From assembly GCA_900551665.1 (NCBI GenBank), contig URWW01000025.1:1-26170 (forward strand): a stretch of DNA of 26,170 nt. Direction: 5' to 3'. The position numbers were made by a program, and so were the translations under genes. The stretch comes from an uncultured Collinsella sp. (GTDB taxonomy: Bacteria; Actinomycetota; Coriobacteriia; Coriobacteriales; Coriobacteriaceae). Below the pieces are notes generated by a model. The model saw only the letters and a program-made list of their open reading frames with translations. It had not been told where the DNA came from and did not search any database. This document shows positions 13,246-21,620 of this stretch, one piece after another. Within the stretch, counting starts at the first letter, position 1; each line of letters starts with the position of its first letter.

Positions 13246-15900
13246 ATGGCCGCTGACTATCCCACCATGTCTACCGCCGAGATTCGCTCGGCCTATCTCA
13301 ACTTCTTCGAGGAGCGCGGCAACAAGCTGTATGCCAGCTCGTCCCTCGTCCCCGACGACCCCTCGCTGCTTCTCGCCAACGCCGGTATGAACCAGTTCAA
13401 GGAGTACTACCAGGGCAAGAAGGTCATGAAGGAGATCGGTGCCTGCTCGTGCCAGAAGTGCGTGCGCACCAACGACATCGACATCATCGGCTCCGACGGC
13501 CGTCACGCCTCGTTCTTCGAGATGCTCGGCAACTTCGCCTTCGGCGGCGTGACCAAGGAGCAGGCATGTGCCTGGGCCTACGAGCTCATCACCGAGGTCT
13601 TTAAGCTCCCCAAGGAGCGCCTGCACTTCACCGTCTTCACCGACGACGACGAGACGCACGACGTCTGGCGCGCCCTCGGCGTTCCCGAGGACCACATCAC
13701 CCGCCTGGGCGAGGACGACAACTTCTGGGCCGCCGGCCCCACCGGTCCCTGCGGTCCCTGCTCCGAGATCTACTTCGATCTTGGCGAGGAGGCCGGCTGC
13801 GGCTGCCCCGACTGCGCTCCCGGCTGCGATTGCGATCGCTTCCTGGAGTTCTGGAACCTCGTGTTCACGCAGTTCGATCGCCAGGAGGACGGCTCCATGC
13901 CCGAGCTGCCCCACCGCAACCTCGATACCGGTATGGGCCTCGAGCGCATGGCCGCCATCATGCAGCACAAGAGCTCCTTCTTCGACGGCGACGTCATGCA
14001 GAGCCTCATCAAGCTGGGCGAGGAGATCTCCGGTAAGACCTACGTCGATAACGAGTACACCGGCGCCTCCCGCTCCCTGCGCATCATCGCCGACCACGCC
14101 CGCTCCGTCGACTTCCTCATCTCCGACGGCGTCCTGCCCGGCAACGAGGGCCGCGGTTACGTCCTGCGCCGCCTGCTGCGTCGCGCCGTGTTCCACGGCC
14201 GCCTGCTCGGCATCGAGGACGCGTTCCTCGGGCGCTTCATCGACGCGGTGAACGACGTCATGGGCGAGGCCTATCCCAACCTCGTTGAGAACGCCGGCCT
14301 GGTCAAGGGCATCGTGAATGCCGAGGAGGAGCGCTTCTCCACCACGCTCAACAACGGTCGTGTCTACCTCGACGAGCAGCTCGGCGCCCTGGGTGAGGGC
14401 GAGCAGCTCTCCGGCAAGGCCGCCTTCATGCTGCACGACACCTTCGGTTTCCCGATCGACCTCACCGTCGAGATCGCCGAGTCCGCCGGCCACGCCGTCG
14501 ACATCGAGGGCTTCGACGCCGAGATGGCCGAGCAGAAGGCCCGCGCCCGCGCCGCCGCCAAGGGCGACGCCTGGGGTTCCTTCAACGACGTTTGGACCGA
14601 GCTCGCCGACCAGCTCCCGGCCACCGAGTTCGCCGGTTACGAGGAGGAGAGCATCGAGGGCGCTCATGTCCTCGCCATCGTCGTGAACGGCGAGCGCGTC
14701 GCGTCCGCCGAGAACGCCGCCGAGGCCTCCGTCGTGCTCGATCGCACCCCGCTGTACGCCGAGATGGGAGGTCAGCTGGGCGACCACGGCCTCATCGACA
14801 CCGCCGATGCCCAGCTCTTCGTCTCCAACACCGTTTCCAAGGGTGGCCTGTACGTCCACGAGGGCAAGCTCATCGGCAAGCTCTCCGAGGGCGACACCGT
14901 CTTCGCCGGCTACGACCTCAACCGCCGTGGCCTGCTCGCGCGCAACCACACCGCGACCCACCTGCTCGACGCCGCCCTCAAGGAGGTTCTGGGCGACCAC
15001 GTGAACCAGGCCGGCTCGCTCGTCTCTCCTGAGGCCCTTCGTTTCGACTTCACCCACTTCGAGGCTATGACCTCCGAGCAGATCCGCGCCGTCGAGGACC
15101 TCGTGAACGAGCAAATCCTCGCCGCCAAGCCCGTGGTCACCCGTGTGATGGGCATCGAGGAGGCCAAGGCCTCCGGCGCCGTCGCCCTGTTCGGCGAGAA
15201 GTACGGCGACACCGTCCGCGTCGTCTCCGTCGGTGCCGAGGACGAGCCGTTCTCCCGCGAGCTGTGCGGTGGCACCCACGCGGCCAACACCGCCGAGCTC
15301 GGTCTGTTCAAGATCGTCTCCGAGTCTTCCACCGGCTCCAATGTCCGCCGCATCGAGGCTGTGACCTCTACCGGCGCGATTGCCTACCTCGAGCAGCGCG
15401 CCGCGCTCGCTGAGTCGGCCGCTTCCCAGCTCAAGTGCCGTATCGAGGAGGTCCCCGCGCGCATCTCCTCCCTGCAGGCCGAGCTTCGCGAGTCCAACCA
15501 GAAGCTCAAGCGTGCGCTCACCGGCGGCGGTTCCGACGCCATCTCCTCCGCCATCGAGAATGCTCAGGACATGGGCGGCTACAAGCTCGTCGTGGCTGAG
15601 CTCTCCGGCCTCGAGGCCTCCGATCTCCGCAACGTCTGGGATACCATTCGCCAGAAGGTCTCCGGCGCCTGCGCCTGCGTCCTCGCCACGGTGACCGAGA
15701 AGGGCACGCCCGCCCTCATCGCCGCCGCCACCGACGACGCGGCTTCCGCCGGCTTCCATGCTGGCAACGTCATCAAGCAGATCGCCCCGCTGGTCGATGG
15801 CCGCGGTGGCGGCAAGCCCACCATGGCCCAGGCCGGCGGCAAGGACGCCCAGGGCGTCGCGGCGGCTCTCGAGGGTGCTCGCACCGCGCTCGGCGCGTAA
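13246..15900 (+). CDS. alaS: Alanyl-tRNA synthetase
   Basis: Class II synthetase that charges tRNA-Ala and edits mischarged Ser/Gly. The ATG at 13246 follows AGGGAG by seven bases; an upstream in-frame ATG at 13192 would run through the structured leader. The 884-residue protein is full length. The catalytic core has motif 1-2 sequences (DGRHASFFEMLGNFAFG), ATGPCGPCSEI-like GPTGPCGPCSEI and LDTGMGLERM. The editing domain has the metal-binding HTATHLLDAAL (HxxxH) and CGGTHAANT, and a C-Ala domain ends the protein (GRGGGKPTMAQAGGKD). Codon use is extremely biased to GC-ending optimal codons, consistent with high expression. This bias also leaves a very long open frame on the opposite strand. 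Confidence 0.97.
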   Translation: MAADYPTMSTAEIRSAYLNFFEERGNKLYASSSLVPDDPSLLLANAGMNQFKEYYQGKKVMKEIGACSCQKCVRTNDIDIIGSDGRHASFFEMLGNFAFGGVTKEQACAWAYELITEVFKLPKERLHFTVFTDDDETHDVWRALGVPEDHITRLGEDDNFWAAGPTGPCGPCSEIYFDLGEEAGCGCPDCAPGCDCDRFLEFWNLVFTQFDRQEDGSMPELPHRNLDTGMGLERMAAIMQHKSSFFDGDVMQSLIKLGEEISGKTYVDNEYTGASRSLRIIADHARSVDFLISDGVLPGNEGRGYVLRRLLRRAVFHGRLLGIEDAFLGRFIDAVNDVMGEAYPNLVENAGLVKGIVNAEEERFSTTLNNGRVYLDEQLGALGEGEQLSGKAAFMLHDTFGFPIDLTVEIAESAGHAVDIEGFDAEMAEQKARARAAAKGDAWGSFNDVWTELADQLPATEFAGYEEESIEGAHVLAIVVNGERVASAENAAEASVVLDRTPLYAEMGGQLGDHGLIDTADAQLFVSNTVSKGGLYVHEGKLIGKLSEGDTVFAGYDLNRRGLLARNHTATHLLDAALKEVLGDHVNQAGSLVSPEALRFDFTHFEAMTSEQIRAVEDLVNEQILAAKPVVTRVMGIEEAKASGAVALFGEKYGDTVRVVSVGAEDEPFSRELCGGTHAANTAELGLFKIVSESSTGSNVRRIEAVTSTGAIAYLEQRAALAESAASQLKCRIEEVPARISSLQAELRESNQKLKRALTGGGSDAISSAIENAQDMGGYKLVVAELSGLEASDLRNVWDTIRQKVSGACACVLATVTEKGTPALIAAATDDAASAGFHAGNVIKQIAPLVDGRGGGKPTMAQAGGKDAQGVAAALEGARTALGA

Positions 15901-15921
15901 CAAACGGCAGGAAGGCAGCAC

Positions 15922-16350
15922 GTGGTAGCTCTCGCCCTCGATATCGGCGGTACACGCACCGGCATCGCGGTCTCCGACCGCACCGGTCGCGTGGCCATGC
16001 CGCTCAAGGTCCTGCCCGCGTGCGAGGTGGAGGGCATGGCCCGTTCCTTCCGCATGATCTTGGAAGACCATGAGCCCGATGTCTTGGTCTGCGGCCTGCC
16101 GCAGACCATGTCGGGCGAGGAGGGCCCCCAAGCCGAGCACATTCGGGAGGTCGCCGGCCGTATCGCGGCCGCGACTAGTCTCCCGCTCGAATTCATCGAT
16201 GAGCGCCTCACGTCCGCTGAGGCAAAACGTATCCTGCGTGAACAGGGTTTGAGCGAGAAACAGATGCGCGGTAAGGTCGATATGATCTCCGCCTCGCTGT
16301 TCCTCCAGGCCTGGCTCGATTCCCATGGACGAAAGGACGATCTTGGCTAA
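15922..16350 (+). CDS. ruvX: RuvX/YqgF family RNase H-like protein
   Basis: YqgF/RuvX proteins are RNase H-fold nucleases, named as putative Holliday junction resolvases and linked to 16S rRNA 5'-end processing. The GTG at 15922 is preceded by a purine-rich GGCAGGAAGG region. The 142-residue protein carries LALDIGGTRTGIAVSD with the first acidic residue, LVCGLPQTMSGEEGPQA, FIDERLTSAEAKRIL with the Glu, and DMISASLFLQAWL with the final Asp, so the active site looks intact. Its first motif reads GGTRTG where GTKRIG is usual. It follows alaS by 21 bases and overlaps mltG, the conserved alaS-ruvX-mltG order. Confidence 0.93.
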   Translation: MVALALDIGGTRTGIAVSDRTGRVAMPLKVLPACEVEGMARSFRMILEDHEPDVLVCGLPQTMSGEEGPQAEHIREVAGRIAAATSLPLEFIDERLTSAEAKRILREQGLSEKQMRGKVDMISASLFLQAWLDSHGRKDDLG

Positions 16351-17632
16351 CGACTACGGCTCGCATCGCGATCAGCGGGAGCAGCGTCCCGCCGGCAAGC
16401 GATTCCGCACGAACGCCCCAGCCCCGGCTCCGGCCCCGCGCTCCGTGGCGAACGCCCCCCGTCCTCGTGTGGCGGCGCCTCGTCCCACCCGTGCGGCGGC
16501 ACCGCGCCCGCAGCGCGTCCAGGCACCGTCCCAAGCCCGCGCGCATGGCCGTTCTGGTGGTGTGCATCCCGCCTATGCGCAGGCCGGAGCCAAGCGCTCC
16601 AAGCTCCCCGTCATCTTCGGCGTACTCATTGCCATCGCCGTGGTTGCCGTGGCCGCCGTTTTCGTGTTCCCGCGCGTATTCGGCGGTTCGGGTGGGGCTA
16701 TCGAGGCCGGACAGCCCGTGAACGTCGTCATCCCCGAGGGCGCGACGGGCGACGTCATCGCGCAGACCCTTGTCGAGAACCACGTCGTCGAGGATGCCGG
16801 CGAGTACTACGCCGCCGTCAAGAAGCTCGGTGCCGAGATGCAGCTCAAGCCCGGCGAGTACCGCTTCGAGACCTTGCAGGACCCCATCTCCGTGGTCAAG
16901 CAGCTTGTGGCCGGTCCCAACGTCGAGGGTATCAAGCTCACGGTCCCCGAGGGCAAGACGGTCGCCCAGACCGCCCGCATCGTCGAGGAGGTTTACGGCA
17001 TCCCCGCCGACGACTTCATCGCGCAGGCCAAGGCTTCCAACTATGTTGCCGATTTTGCGTTCCTCTCCGAGGCCGCCGACGACTCCCTTGAGGGCTTCCT
17101 GTTCCCCAAGACTTACACGTTCCAGGGCGCGCCGACCGCCGACCAGATCATCCGCGCCATGCTCGGCCAGTTCCAGGTCGATGTCCTCGACGCGTTGGAT
17201 TTCAATGCCGGCCTGGCCTCTATCAAGGCGAAGTTCGGTGTCGAGCTCACCGCTTACCATCTGCTTGACCTCGCATCCATCGTCGAGCGCGAGGGGCTGC
17301 ACGCGGAGCAGCGCTCGCATGTCGCCTCCGTGTTCCTGAATCGCCTCGCCGGCAAGGGCGACTTTGCCGGGCGTCCGTACCTGCAAAGCGATGCCACGCT
17401 CATGTACGTGACGGGTGGCGAGGTCACGGCCAACGACATCCAGACGATCGACAGTCCGTACAACTCGTACAAGAACGCCGGGCTTCCCCCGACGCCGATC
17501 TGCTCTCCGTCTGCGGAGGCCATCAGCGCTACGTTGAATCCCACCGATTCCAACGACCTGTATTTCTTCATCACGCAGGACGAGGAGTTCTTCTCCGAGA
17601 CCTACGACGATCATCAAAAGTCCTGGGAGTAG
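16343..17632 (+). CDS. mltG: Endolytic peptidoglycan transglycosylase MltG
   Basis: Membrane-anchored lytic transglycosylase (YceG family) that cuts nascent glycan strands and sets their length. I prefer the TTG at 16343, with AAAGGA five bases before it, over the ATG at 16325, which lies deeper in ruvX. The start overlaps the ruvX stop by eight bases. An N-terminal cytoplasmic stretch of about 80 residues is very rich in Ala, Pro and Arg. A membrane helix (LPVIFGVLIAIAVVAVAAVF) follows, then a LysM-like part (NVVIPEGATGDVIAQ) and the catalytic domain with LEGFLFPKTY, the catalytic Glu in LASIVEREG, LQSDATLMY, YNSYKNAGLPPTPI and DLYFFI. The extended low-complexity N-terminus is longer than in E. 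coli MltG. Confidence 0.93.
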   Translation: MANDYGSHRDQREQRPAGKRFRTNAPAPAPAPRSVANAPRPRVAAPRPTRAAAPRPQRVQAPSQARAHGRSGGVHPAYAQAGAKRSKLPVIFGVLIAIAVVAVAAVFVFPRVFGGSGGAIEAGQPVNVVIPEGATGDVIAQTLVENHVVEDAGEYYAAVKKLGAEMQLKPGEYRFETLQDPISVVKQLVAGPNVEGIKLTVPEGKTVAQTARIVEEVYGIPADDFIAQAKASNYVADFAFLSEAADDSLEGFLFPKTYTFQGAPTADQIIRAMLGQFQVDVLDALDFNAGLASIKAKFGVELTAYHLLDLASIVEREGLHAEQRSHVASVFLNRLAGKGDFAGRPYLQSDATLMYVTGGEVTANDIQTIDSPYNSYKNAGLPPTPICSPSAEAISATLNPTDSNDLYFFITQDEEFFSETYDDHQKSWE

Positions 17633-17637
17633 CGTCT

Positions 17638-18135
17638 ATGAGCATTTTTTCCCCCAGCCGCTACATCACGTGCGTCGAGCACATCGACCTCGATGCCCTG
17701 TGGGCGTCGGGTAAGCGCGCGATCCTGCTCGATCGCGACAACACCCTTGTGCCGCGTGACCGTACCTGCGCGCCCGATTCCGTGGCCGCCTGGCTCGATC
17801 GCGCCCGCGAGCTCGGCTTCGAGCTCATCATGGTCTCCAACAATTGGCACGTGAGCCACGTCTCGCGCTCCGCGGGCGAGCTCGGCATGGACTACATCTC
17901 CTTTGCCTGCAAGCCGCTTCCGTTCGCCATCACGGCGGGCATGAAGCGCCTGGGCGCCCGCAAGGAGGAGGCCGTCATGGTCGGCGACCAGCTTTACACC
18001 GATGTGTGGGGCGGCAAGCTCGCCGGTGTGACTACCATCCTCGTCAAGCCGCAGTCCACCGCCGATCTGTGGTACACGCAGATCTTCCGCATCTTCGAGC
18101 GCATGGCTCTGCGCGGCGTTCCTTGCGAGGAGTAA
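17638..18135 (+). CDS. YqeG family HAD-type phosphatase
   Basis: Small cytoplasmic HAD superfamily (class IIIA) hydrolase of 165 residues, the YqeG group. The nucleophile motif is LLDRDNTLVPR (Asp32 and Asp34). Motif II is IMVSNNW with Ser, and the late acidic motif is MVGDQLYTDVWGGK, typical of YqeG. The substrate is not established from sequence; some relatives act as phosphatidylglycerophosphate phosphatases. It starts six bases after the mltG stop and ends seven bases before aroK, in an apparent operon. In many Firmicutes yqeG stands beside yqeH and aroE, so placement next to shikimate genes is a familiar theme. Confidence 0.88.
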   Translation: MSIFSPSRYITCVEHIDLDALWASGKRAILLDRDNTLVPRDRTCAPDSVAAWLDRARELGFELIMVSNNWHVSHVSRSAGELGMDYISFACKPLPFAITAGMKRLGARKEEAVMVGDQLYTDVWGGKLAGVTTILVKPQSTADLWYTQIFRIFERMALRGVPCEE

Positions 18136-18142
18136 CGCTGCC

Positions 18143-18676
18143 ATGACCTCTACCGTGAAGCGCGGATGCGACCATATCTTCTTCGTCGGATTCTTGGGGG
18201 CGGGCAAGTCCACGCTCGCCCGCAACCTCGGGCGTATGTTCCATCGGCGTTTCGTCGACACTGATCGCCTCGTCGAGCGCAAGCGCGGCCAGACGGTCTC
18301 GCAAATCTTCGAGGCCGAGGGCGAGCAGCGTTTCCGCACGCTCGAGACTGAGGCCCTCGAGAGCCTCGCCTCCGAGCGCAGCCTGCTCGTCTCGTGCGGC
18401 GGGGGAGTAGTCGAGACCCCTCGCAACATCGAGCTCATCCACGAGATGGGCTTCTGCGTCTACCTCGAGGGCGACATCGACGATTCGCTGCGTCAGATCC
18501 GCCGCTCCGACACCCGACCCGATTTTCGCAGCGCCGAGCATGCCGCCCGGTTGCTCGAGCACAGGCGTCCGCTGTACGAAAGCGCCGCCGACCTCACCGT
18601 GGATATCCGCGGCACCTCGTTCACCGAGGTCTCCTATACCGTTGCCGAGCTTCTCTTGGAGCGTGGTCTCATATGA
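18143..18676 (+). CDS. aroK: Shikimate kinase
   Basis: Phosphorylates shikimate at the 3-hydroxyl with ATP in the chorismate pathway. The 177-residue protein has Walker A GFLGAGKST (residues 16-24), the magnesium/shikimate-binding DTD (39-41), FRTLETEAL with the substrate-binding Arg, CGGGVV, and the lid region with RRSDTRPDF. All key residues look intact, so it should be active. Its TGA overlaps the ATG of the AroB-like gene (ATGA), so the two are translationally coupled. Confidence 0.92.
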   Translation: MTSTVKRGCDHIFFVGFLGAGKSTLARNLGRMFHRRFVDTDRLVERKRGQTVSQIFEAEGEQRFRTLETEALESLASERSLLVSCGGGVVETPRNIELIHEMGFCVYLEGDIDDSLRQIRRSDTRPDFRSAEHAARLLEHRRPLYESAADLTVDIRGTSFTEVSYTVAELLLERGLI

Positions 18677-19764
18677 CGATCCGTCGCAAACTGCTGTCCT
18701 TCGGCTCTCGCAGCACCGATGTCCGTTTGGGATTCGGCGCGCTCGACGAACTCTCGAAGTTCCTTTCCGGAGCCGTGGGCAAGCCCTCCCGCGCGTTTTT
18801 GCTGAGTACCGACGATATCGATGGGGCATGTGTCGAGACCGTTCGGCGCGCGCTCGTCGACGCCGGTTTCCGAGTCCGGCTTCAGAGCGTGTCCGCTGCG
18901 AACGCCCTTTCTGTTGAGTCGGCCCTCTCTCAGTACGAGGCCCTCTCCGAGGCCGGCGTGACCGCCGAGGACCTTGTTGTGGGCGTGGGTGGAGAGGGTG
19001 CCTGCTCTCTGGCCAGCTATGTCTCCCGCACGTGGTGCGGCGGTGTGTCCTGCGCGCTCGTTCCCACCACGCTCGATACCATGATTCGCTGCTCCACGCA
19101 GATGGCGCCCCTCGCCGTTTCCGGAGGTTCCCTCGTAAGCCTCGAGCCGGAGGTGTCGCTTGTCGTGTGCGACCTCGCATTGGTGAGCGATCGCCCGATC
19201 GAGGAGAATGGCCTGGGCTACGTGCTCATGTGCGGTGCGTATCTCTCCGAGAGCCGAGCCTGTTGGGATAGCTTTGGCGCTGCCGTCCAGGGCATTGCGG
19301 AAAAGAACGAGACGTCGCTGTCCGACGCGCTTTCCACCACGCTCACTGCACGCCTGAACGTCGCCAAGTCCGTGAGCCCCTCTGCGCGCCGCGCCCTGCT
19401 GTTCGGCCATACCACCGCCCGCGCCCTGTCCGCGTGTCTGTGCGAGGGCGCGCACCCGTATTACCTGCTCCTCGCCGAGGGCATGCGCTTCGAGGCGCGT
19501 CTCGCCATCGATGCCTGCGACTTCTCGGTCGATGAGGTCTTTGCGCTCGACGATCACCTCGAGGACCTCGGCATCGGCGAGCTGTCGTTTGACATCGACC
19601 CCGCCGCGTTCATCGAGGCCCTGCGAGCCGAGCGCTTCCGCGTCGCCAACCGCTTCCAGCTCGCGCTGCCCAAATACCCTGGCGTCATTCGCCTTTCGTC
19701 CATTGACGACGAGGTCCTTGAGCGCCATGCGCGCGCGTTCATCGCCTCGCGCAAACCCGAGTAG
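18673..19764 (+). CDS. AroB-like protein (diverged 3-dehydroquinate synthase family)
   Basis: The 363-residue length, position after aroK and remnants such as LVVGVGG, the LVPTTL stretch, FGHTTARAL and AEGMRFEARLA place it in the 3-dehydroquinate synthase superfamily, which turns DAHP into dehydroquinate using NAD and a metal. By eye alignment, most catalytic positions are altered. The NAD loop GGGVxGD reads VGGEGAC. The QVDSSVGGKT segment reads MIRCSTQMAP, losing the Asp and Lys. The AEVIKYG Glu ligand aligns with Tyr183. In NxGHTxGHA only His246 remains (Asn to Leu243, second His to Arg250). The HGEAVAIGM His aligns with Tyr263, though His261 is near. There is no frameshift and codon use is normal, so it is under selection. 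It may be an unusual DHQ synthase, a regulatory partner of AroK, or a new activity. Confidence 0.75.
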   Translation: MTIRRKLLSFGSRSTDVRLGFGALDELSKFLSGAVGKPSRAFLLSTDDIDGACVETVRRALVDAGFRVRLQSVSAANALSVESALSQYEALSEAGVTAEDLVVGVGGEGACSLASYVSRTWCGGVSCALVPTTLDTMIRCSTQMAPLAVSGGSLVSLEPEVSLVVCDLALVSDRPIEENGLGYVLMCGAYLSESRACWDSFGAAVQGIAEKNETSLSDALSTTLTARLNVAKSVSPSARRALLFGHTTARALSACLCEGAHPYYLLLAEGMRFEARLAIDACDFSVDEVFALDDHLEDLGIGELSFDIDPAAFIEALRAERFRVANRFQLALPKYPGVIRLSSIDDEVLERHARAFIASRKPE

Positions 19765-19800
19765 GCCTGTTTACACATCTTTCGCGAGAAAGGAACCGAT

Positions 19801-20931
19801 ATGTCCGAAATCCTCAACGGTCCCGCCGGCCGCATCGCCCGCCTGCGCACCCTCATGGCCGAGCGCGGCTACGACGCCGTGGTCGTGCGCGATGAGGCCA
19901 ACCTGCGTTGGCTCACCGGCGCCATGCGCGTCTTCGACTACACCGGCGAGTACCCGCACGTGGCGTTCGTCACGGCTGACGAGTGCTTCCTGCACACCGA
20001 CTCGCGCTACTTCAACTCCTTCGAGGAGAACATGCCCGCCGGCAGCCCCTGGAAGCTCGATATGGACGAGATCGACATGCCCCGCTGGGTTGCCGAGCAC
20101 GCCCGCTCCACCAAGAGCCGCGTCATTGCCGTCGAGGACGACATGCACATCAAGTTCTACCGCGGTATCGAGCGCGGCCTCGAGGACTGCTCCGTCTGCG
20201 CGAGCCTTCCGCTCATGCACGGCGACCTCCAGCTCATGCGCGCCATCAAGGACGCCGAGGAGATCGAGCTCATGCGCCGCGCGCAGTCCATCACCGACGC
20301 CGCGTTCGCCCACATGTGCACCGTGATCCGCCCCGGCCTCACCGAGAAGCAGCTCCGCACCGAGCTCGAGACCTTTATGTTCGACAACGGCGCAGACGAC
20401 CTTGCTTTCGGCTCCATCGTCGCATCCGGTCCCAACACTGCCAACCCGCACGCCATCCCTAGCGACCGCGTGGTGGAGAAGGGCGACTTCGTCCTCATGG
20501 ACTACGGTGCGGGTTACCGCGATTACAAGTCCGACATGACCCGTACGGTCTGTGTGGGCGAGCCGAGCGAGAAGCAGCGCGAGATCTACGATATCGTCCG
20601 CCGCACGCACGAGGAGTGCGTCGCCGCGATCCACGCCGGCGTGGACGGTCACGACATCCACTTGCTCTCCCAGAAGATAATCGGTGACGCGGGTTACGGC
20701 GAGTACTACGGCCACGGCCTCGGCCACGGTGTGGGCATCGACATCCACGAGCTGCCGGTCTTCGGCCGCAAGAGCAACATCGTGGAGGAGGGCGCGGTCA
20801 TCACCGTTGAGCCCGGCATCTACCTGCCCGGCGTGGGCGGCGTGCGCCTGGAGGACTACGGCGTGGTCACTCGGTCCGGCTACGAGCCCTTCACGACCTC
20901 TACGCACGAGCTGGTCGTCATCGACTGCTAG
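19801..20931 (+). CDS. pepQ: M24 family aminopeptidase P / Xaa-Pro peptidase
   Basis: Metallopeptidase of the pita-bread fold that releases residues next to proline from peptides in the cytoplasm. GAAAGGA precedes the ATG. The 376-residue protein has an N-terminal creatinase-like domain (residues ~1-130) and a C-terminal M24 domain. All five metal ligands are visible: two Asp in LMDYGAGYRDYKSDMTRTV (~234-252), His in GHGLGHGVGIDIHELP (~304-319), Glu in ITVEPGIYLPG, and Glu in GVRLEDYGVV. Sequence alone does not separate aminopeptidase P from prolidase; size and the efp neighbour fit the pepQ/papA-efp pair common in Gram-positive bacteria. The family call is firm, the symbol less so. Confidence 0.9.
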   Translation: MSEILNGPAGRIARLRTLMAERGYDAVVVRDEANLRWLTGAMRVFDYTGEYPHVAFVTADECFLHTDSRYFNSFEENMPAGSPWKLDMDEIDMPRWVAEHARSTKSRVIAVEDDMHIKFYRGIERGLEDCSVCASLPLMHGDLQLMRAIKDAEEIELMRRAQSITDAAFAHMCTVIRPGLTEKQLRTELETFMFDNGADDLAFGSIVASGPNTANPHAIPSDRVVEKGDFVLMDYGAGYRDYKSDMTRTVCVGEPSEKQREIYDIVRRTHEECVAAIHAGVDGHDIHLLSQKIIGDAGYGEYYGHGLGHGVGIDIHELPVFGRKSNIVEEGAVITVEPGIYLPGVGGVRLEDYGVVTRSGYEPFTTSTHELVVIDC

Positions 20932-20950
20932 GGCGTTTTGCGAGTATAAT
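20921..20950 (+). promoter_or_regulatory. Predicted promoter of efp
   Basis: A perfect TATAAT (20945-20950) with TCGACT (20921-20926) at 18 bases lies across the pepQ stop and the 53-base gap before efp, giving efp its own promoter besides any read-through. Confidence 0.6.
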
Positions 20951-20984
20951 TCCTAAGTTCGATTCTTCTACAGAAAGGCAAGCC

Positions 20985-21548
20985 ATGGCTTCCATCACCA
21001 CCGCCGACTTCCGCAACGGCATGGGCCTCAAGATCAAGGACAAGTACTACACCATCGTCGAGTTCCAGCACGTCAAGCCCGGCAAGGGCGGCGCCTTCGT
21101 CCGCTACAAGACCAAGGACCTCAAGACCGGTCGTGTGGTCGAGAACACCTGCAACGCCGGCTCCAAGTTCGAGAGCGTGCAGCTCATCACCAACGAGATG
21201 CAGTACCTCTACAACGACGGCGACAACTACTACTTCATGGACATGACCTCCTACGAGCAGATCGCCGTCCCGGCCGACTTCATCGGCGACAACTCCAAGT
21301 GGCTGCGCGAGAACGACAACGCCCAGCTGCTCTACGCCGACACCGAGCTGCTCGGCGTGAACCCGCCCATGTTCATCGAGGCCGAGGTCGTCGAGACCGT
21401 TCCGGGCGCCAAGGGCAACACCGTCCAGGGTGCCACCAAGCCGGCCACCATCGACACCGGCGCGGTCGTCCAGGTCCCCATGTACCTCAACGAGGGCGAG
21501 CGCATCAAGGTCGACACCCGCACCGGCGAGTTCGTCCAGCGCCTCTAA
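20985..21548 (+). CDS. efp: Elongation factor P
   Basis: Tripartite translation factor that binds between the P and E sites and rescues ribosomes stalled at consecutive prolines. The ATG follows GAAAGG by seven bases. The 187-residue protein starts with ITTADFRNGMGLKI; the loop tip is KPGKGGAF with Lys34 at the position that is beta-lysylated in E. coli. The central OB domains and C-terminal signature (IKVDTRTGEFVQR) are complete. No epmA/epmB-type modification gene is in the window. Codon use is strongly optimal, as expected for an abundant factor. It follows pepQ and is closed by a GC-rich hairpin. Confidence 0.97.
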   Translation: MASITTADFRNGMGLKIKDKYYTIVEFQHVKPGKGGAFVRYKTKDLKTGRVVENTCNAGSKFESVQLITNEMQYLYNDGDNYYFMDMTSYEQIAVPADFIGDNSKWLRENDNAQLLYADTELLGVNPPMFIEAEVVETVPGAKGNTVQGATKPATIDTGAVVQVPMYLNEGERIKVDTRTGEFVQRL

Positions 21549-21573
21549 TCGCTCTAATCCAGTGCACGTCCGT

Positions 21574-21598
21574 CGCGCGGCCCGCATGAGGCCGCGCG
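21574..21598 (+). terminator. GC-rich hairpin after efp, possible terminator
   Basis: A perfect 9-bp stem (21574-21582 with 21590-21598) with a 7-base loop lies 26 bases after the efp stop. There is no T-run, so termination may be partial, or the hairpin may only mark the transcript end before asp23. Confidence 0.5.
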
Positions 21599-21620
21599 CT
21601 TACCACGTAAAGGAGTGGGC

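Noticed and set aside
10824..13247. Open frame of 807 codons on the minus strand opposite the sigma factor and transporter genes
   Set aside because: It is a His/Asp/Arg-rich translation typical of antisense frames in GC-rich genes. The plus strand carries two well-recognised proteins over the same span.
13240..16326. Open frame of 1028 codons on the minus strand opposite alaS and ruvX
   Set aside because: It mirrors the strongly biased alaS codons: the plus frame hardly uses codons whose complements read as stops. Its translation is a low-complexity Gly/Val/Leu/His-rich string with no domain, and it has no ribosome-binding site.
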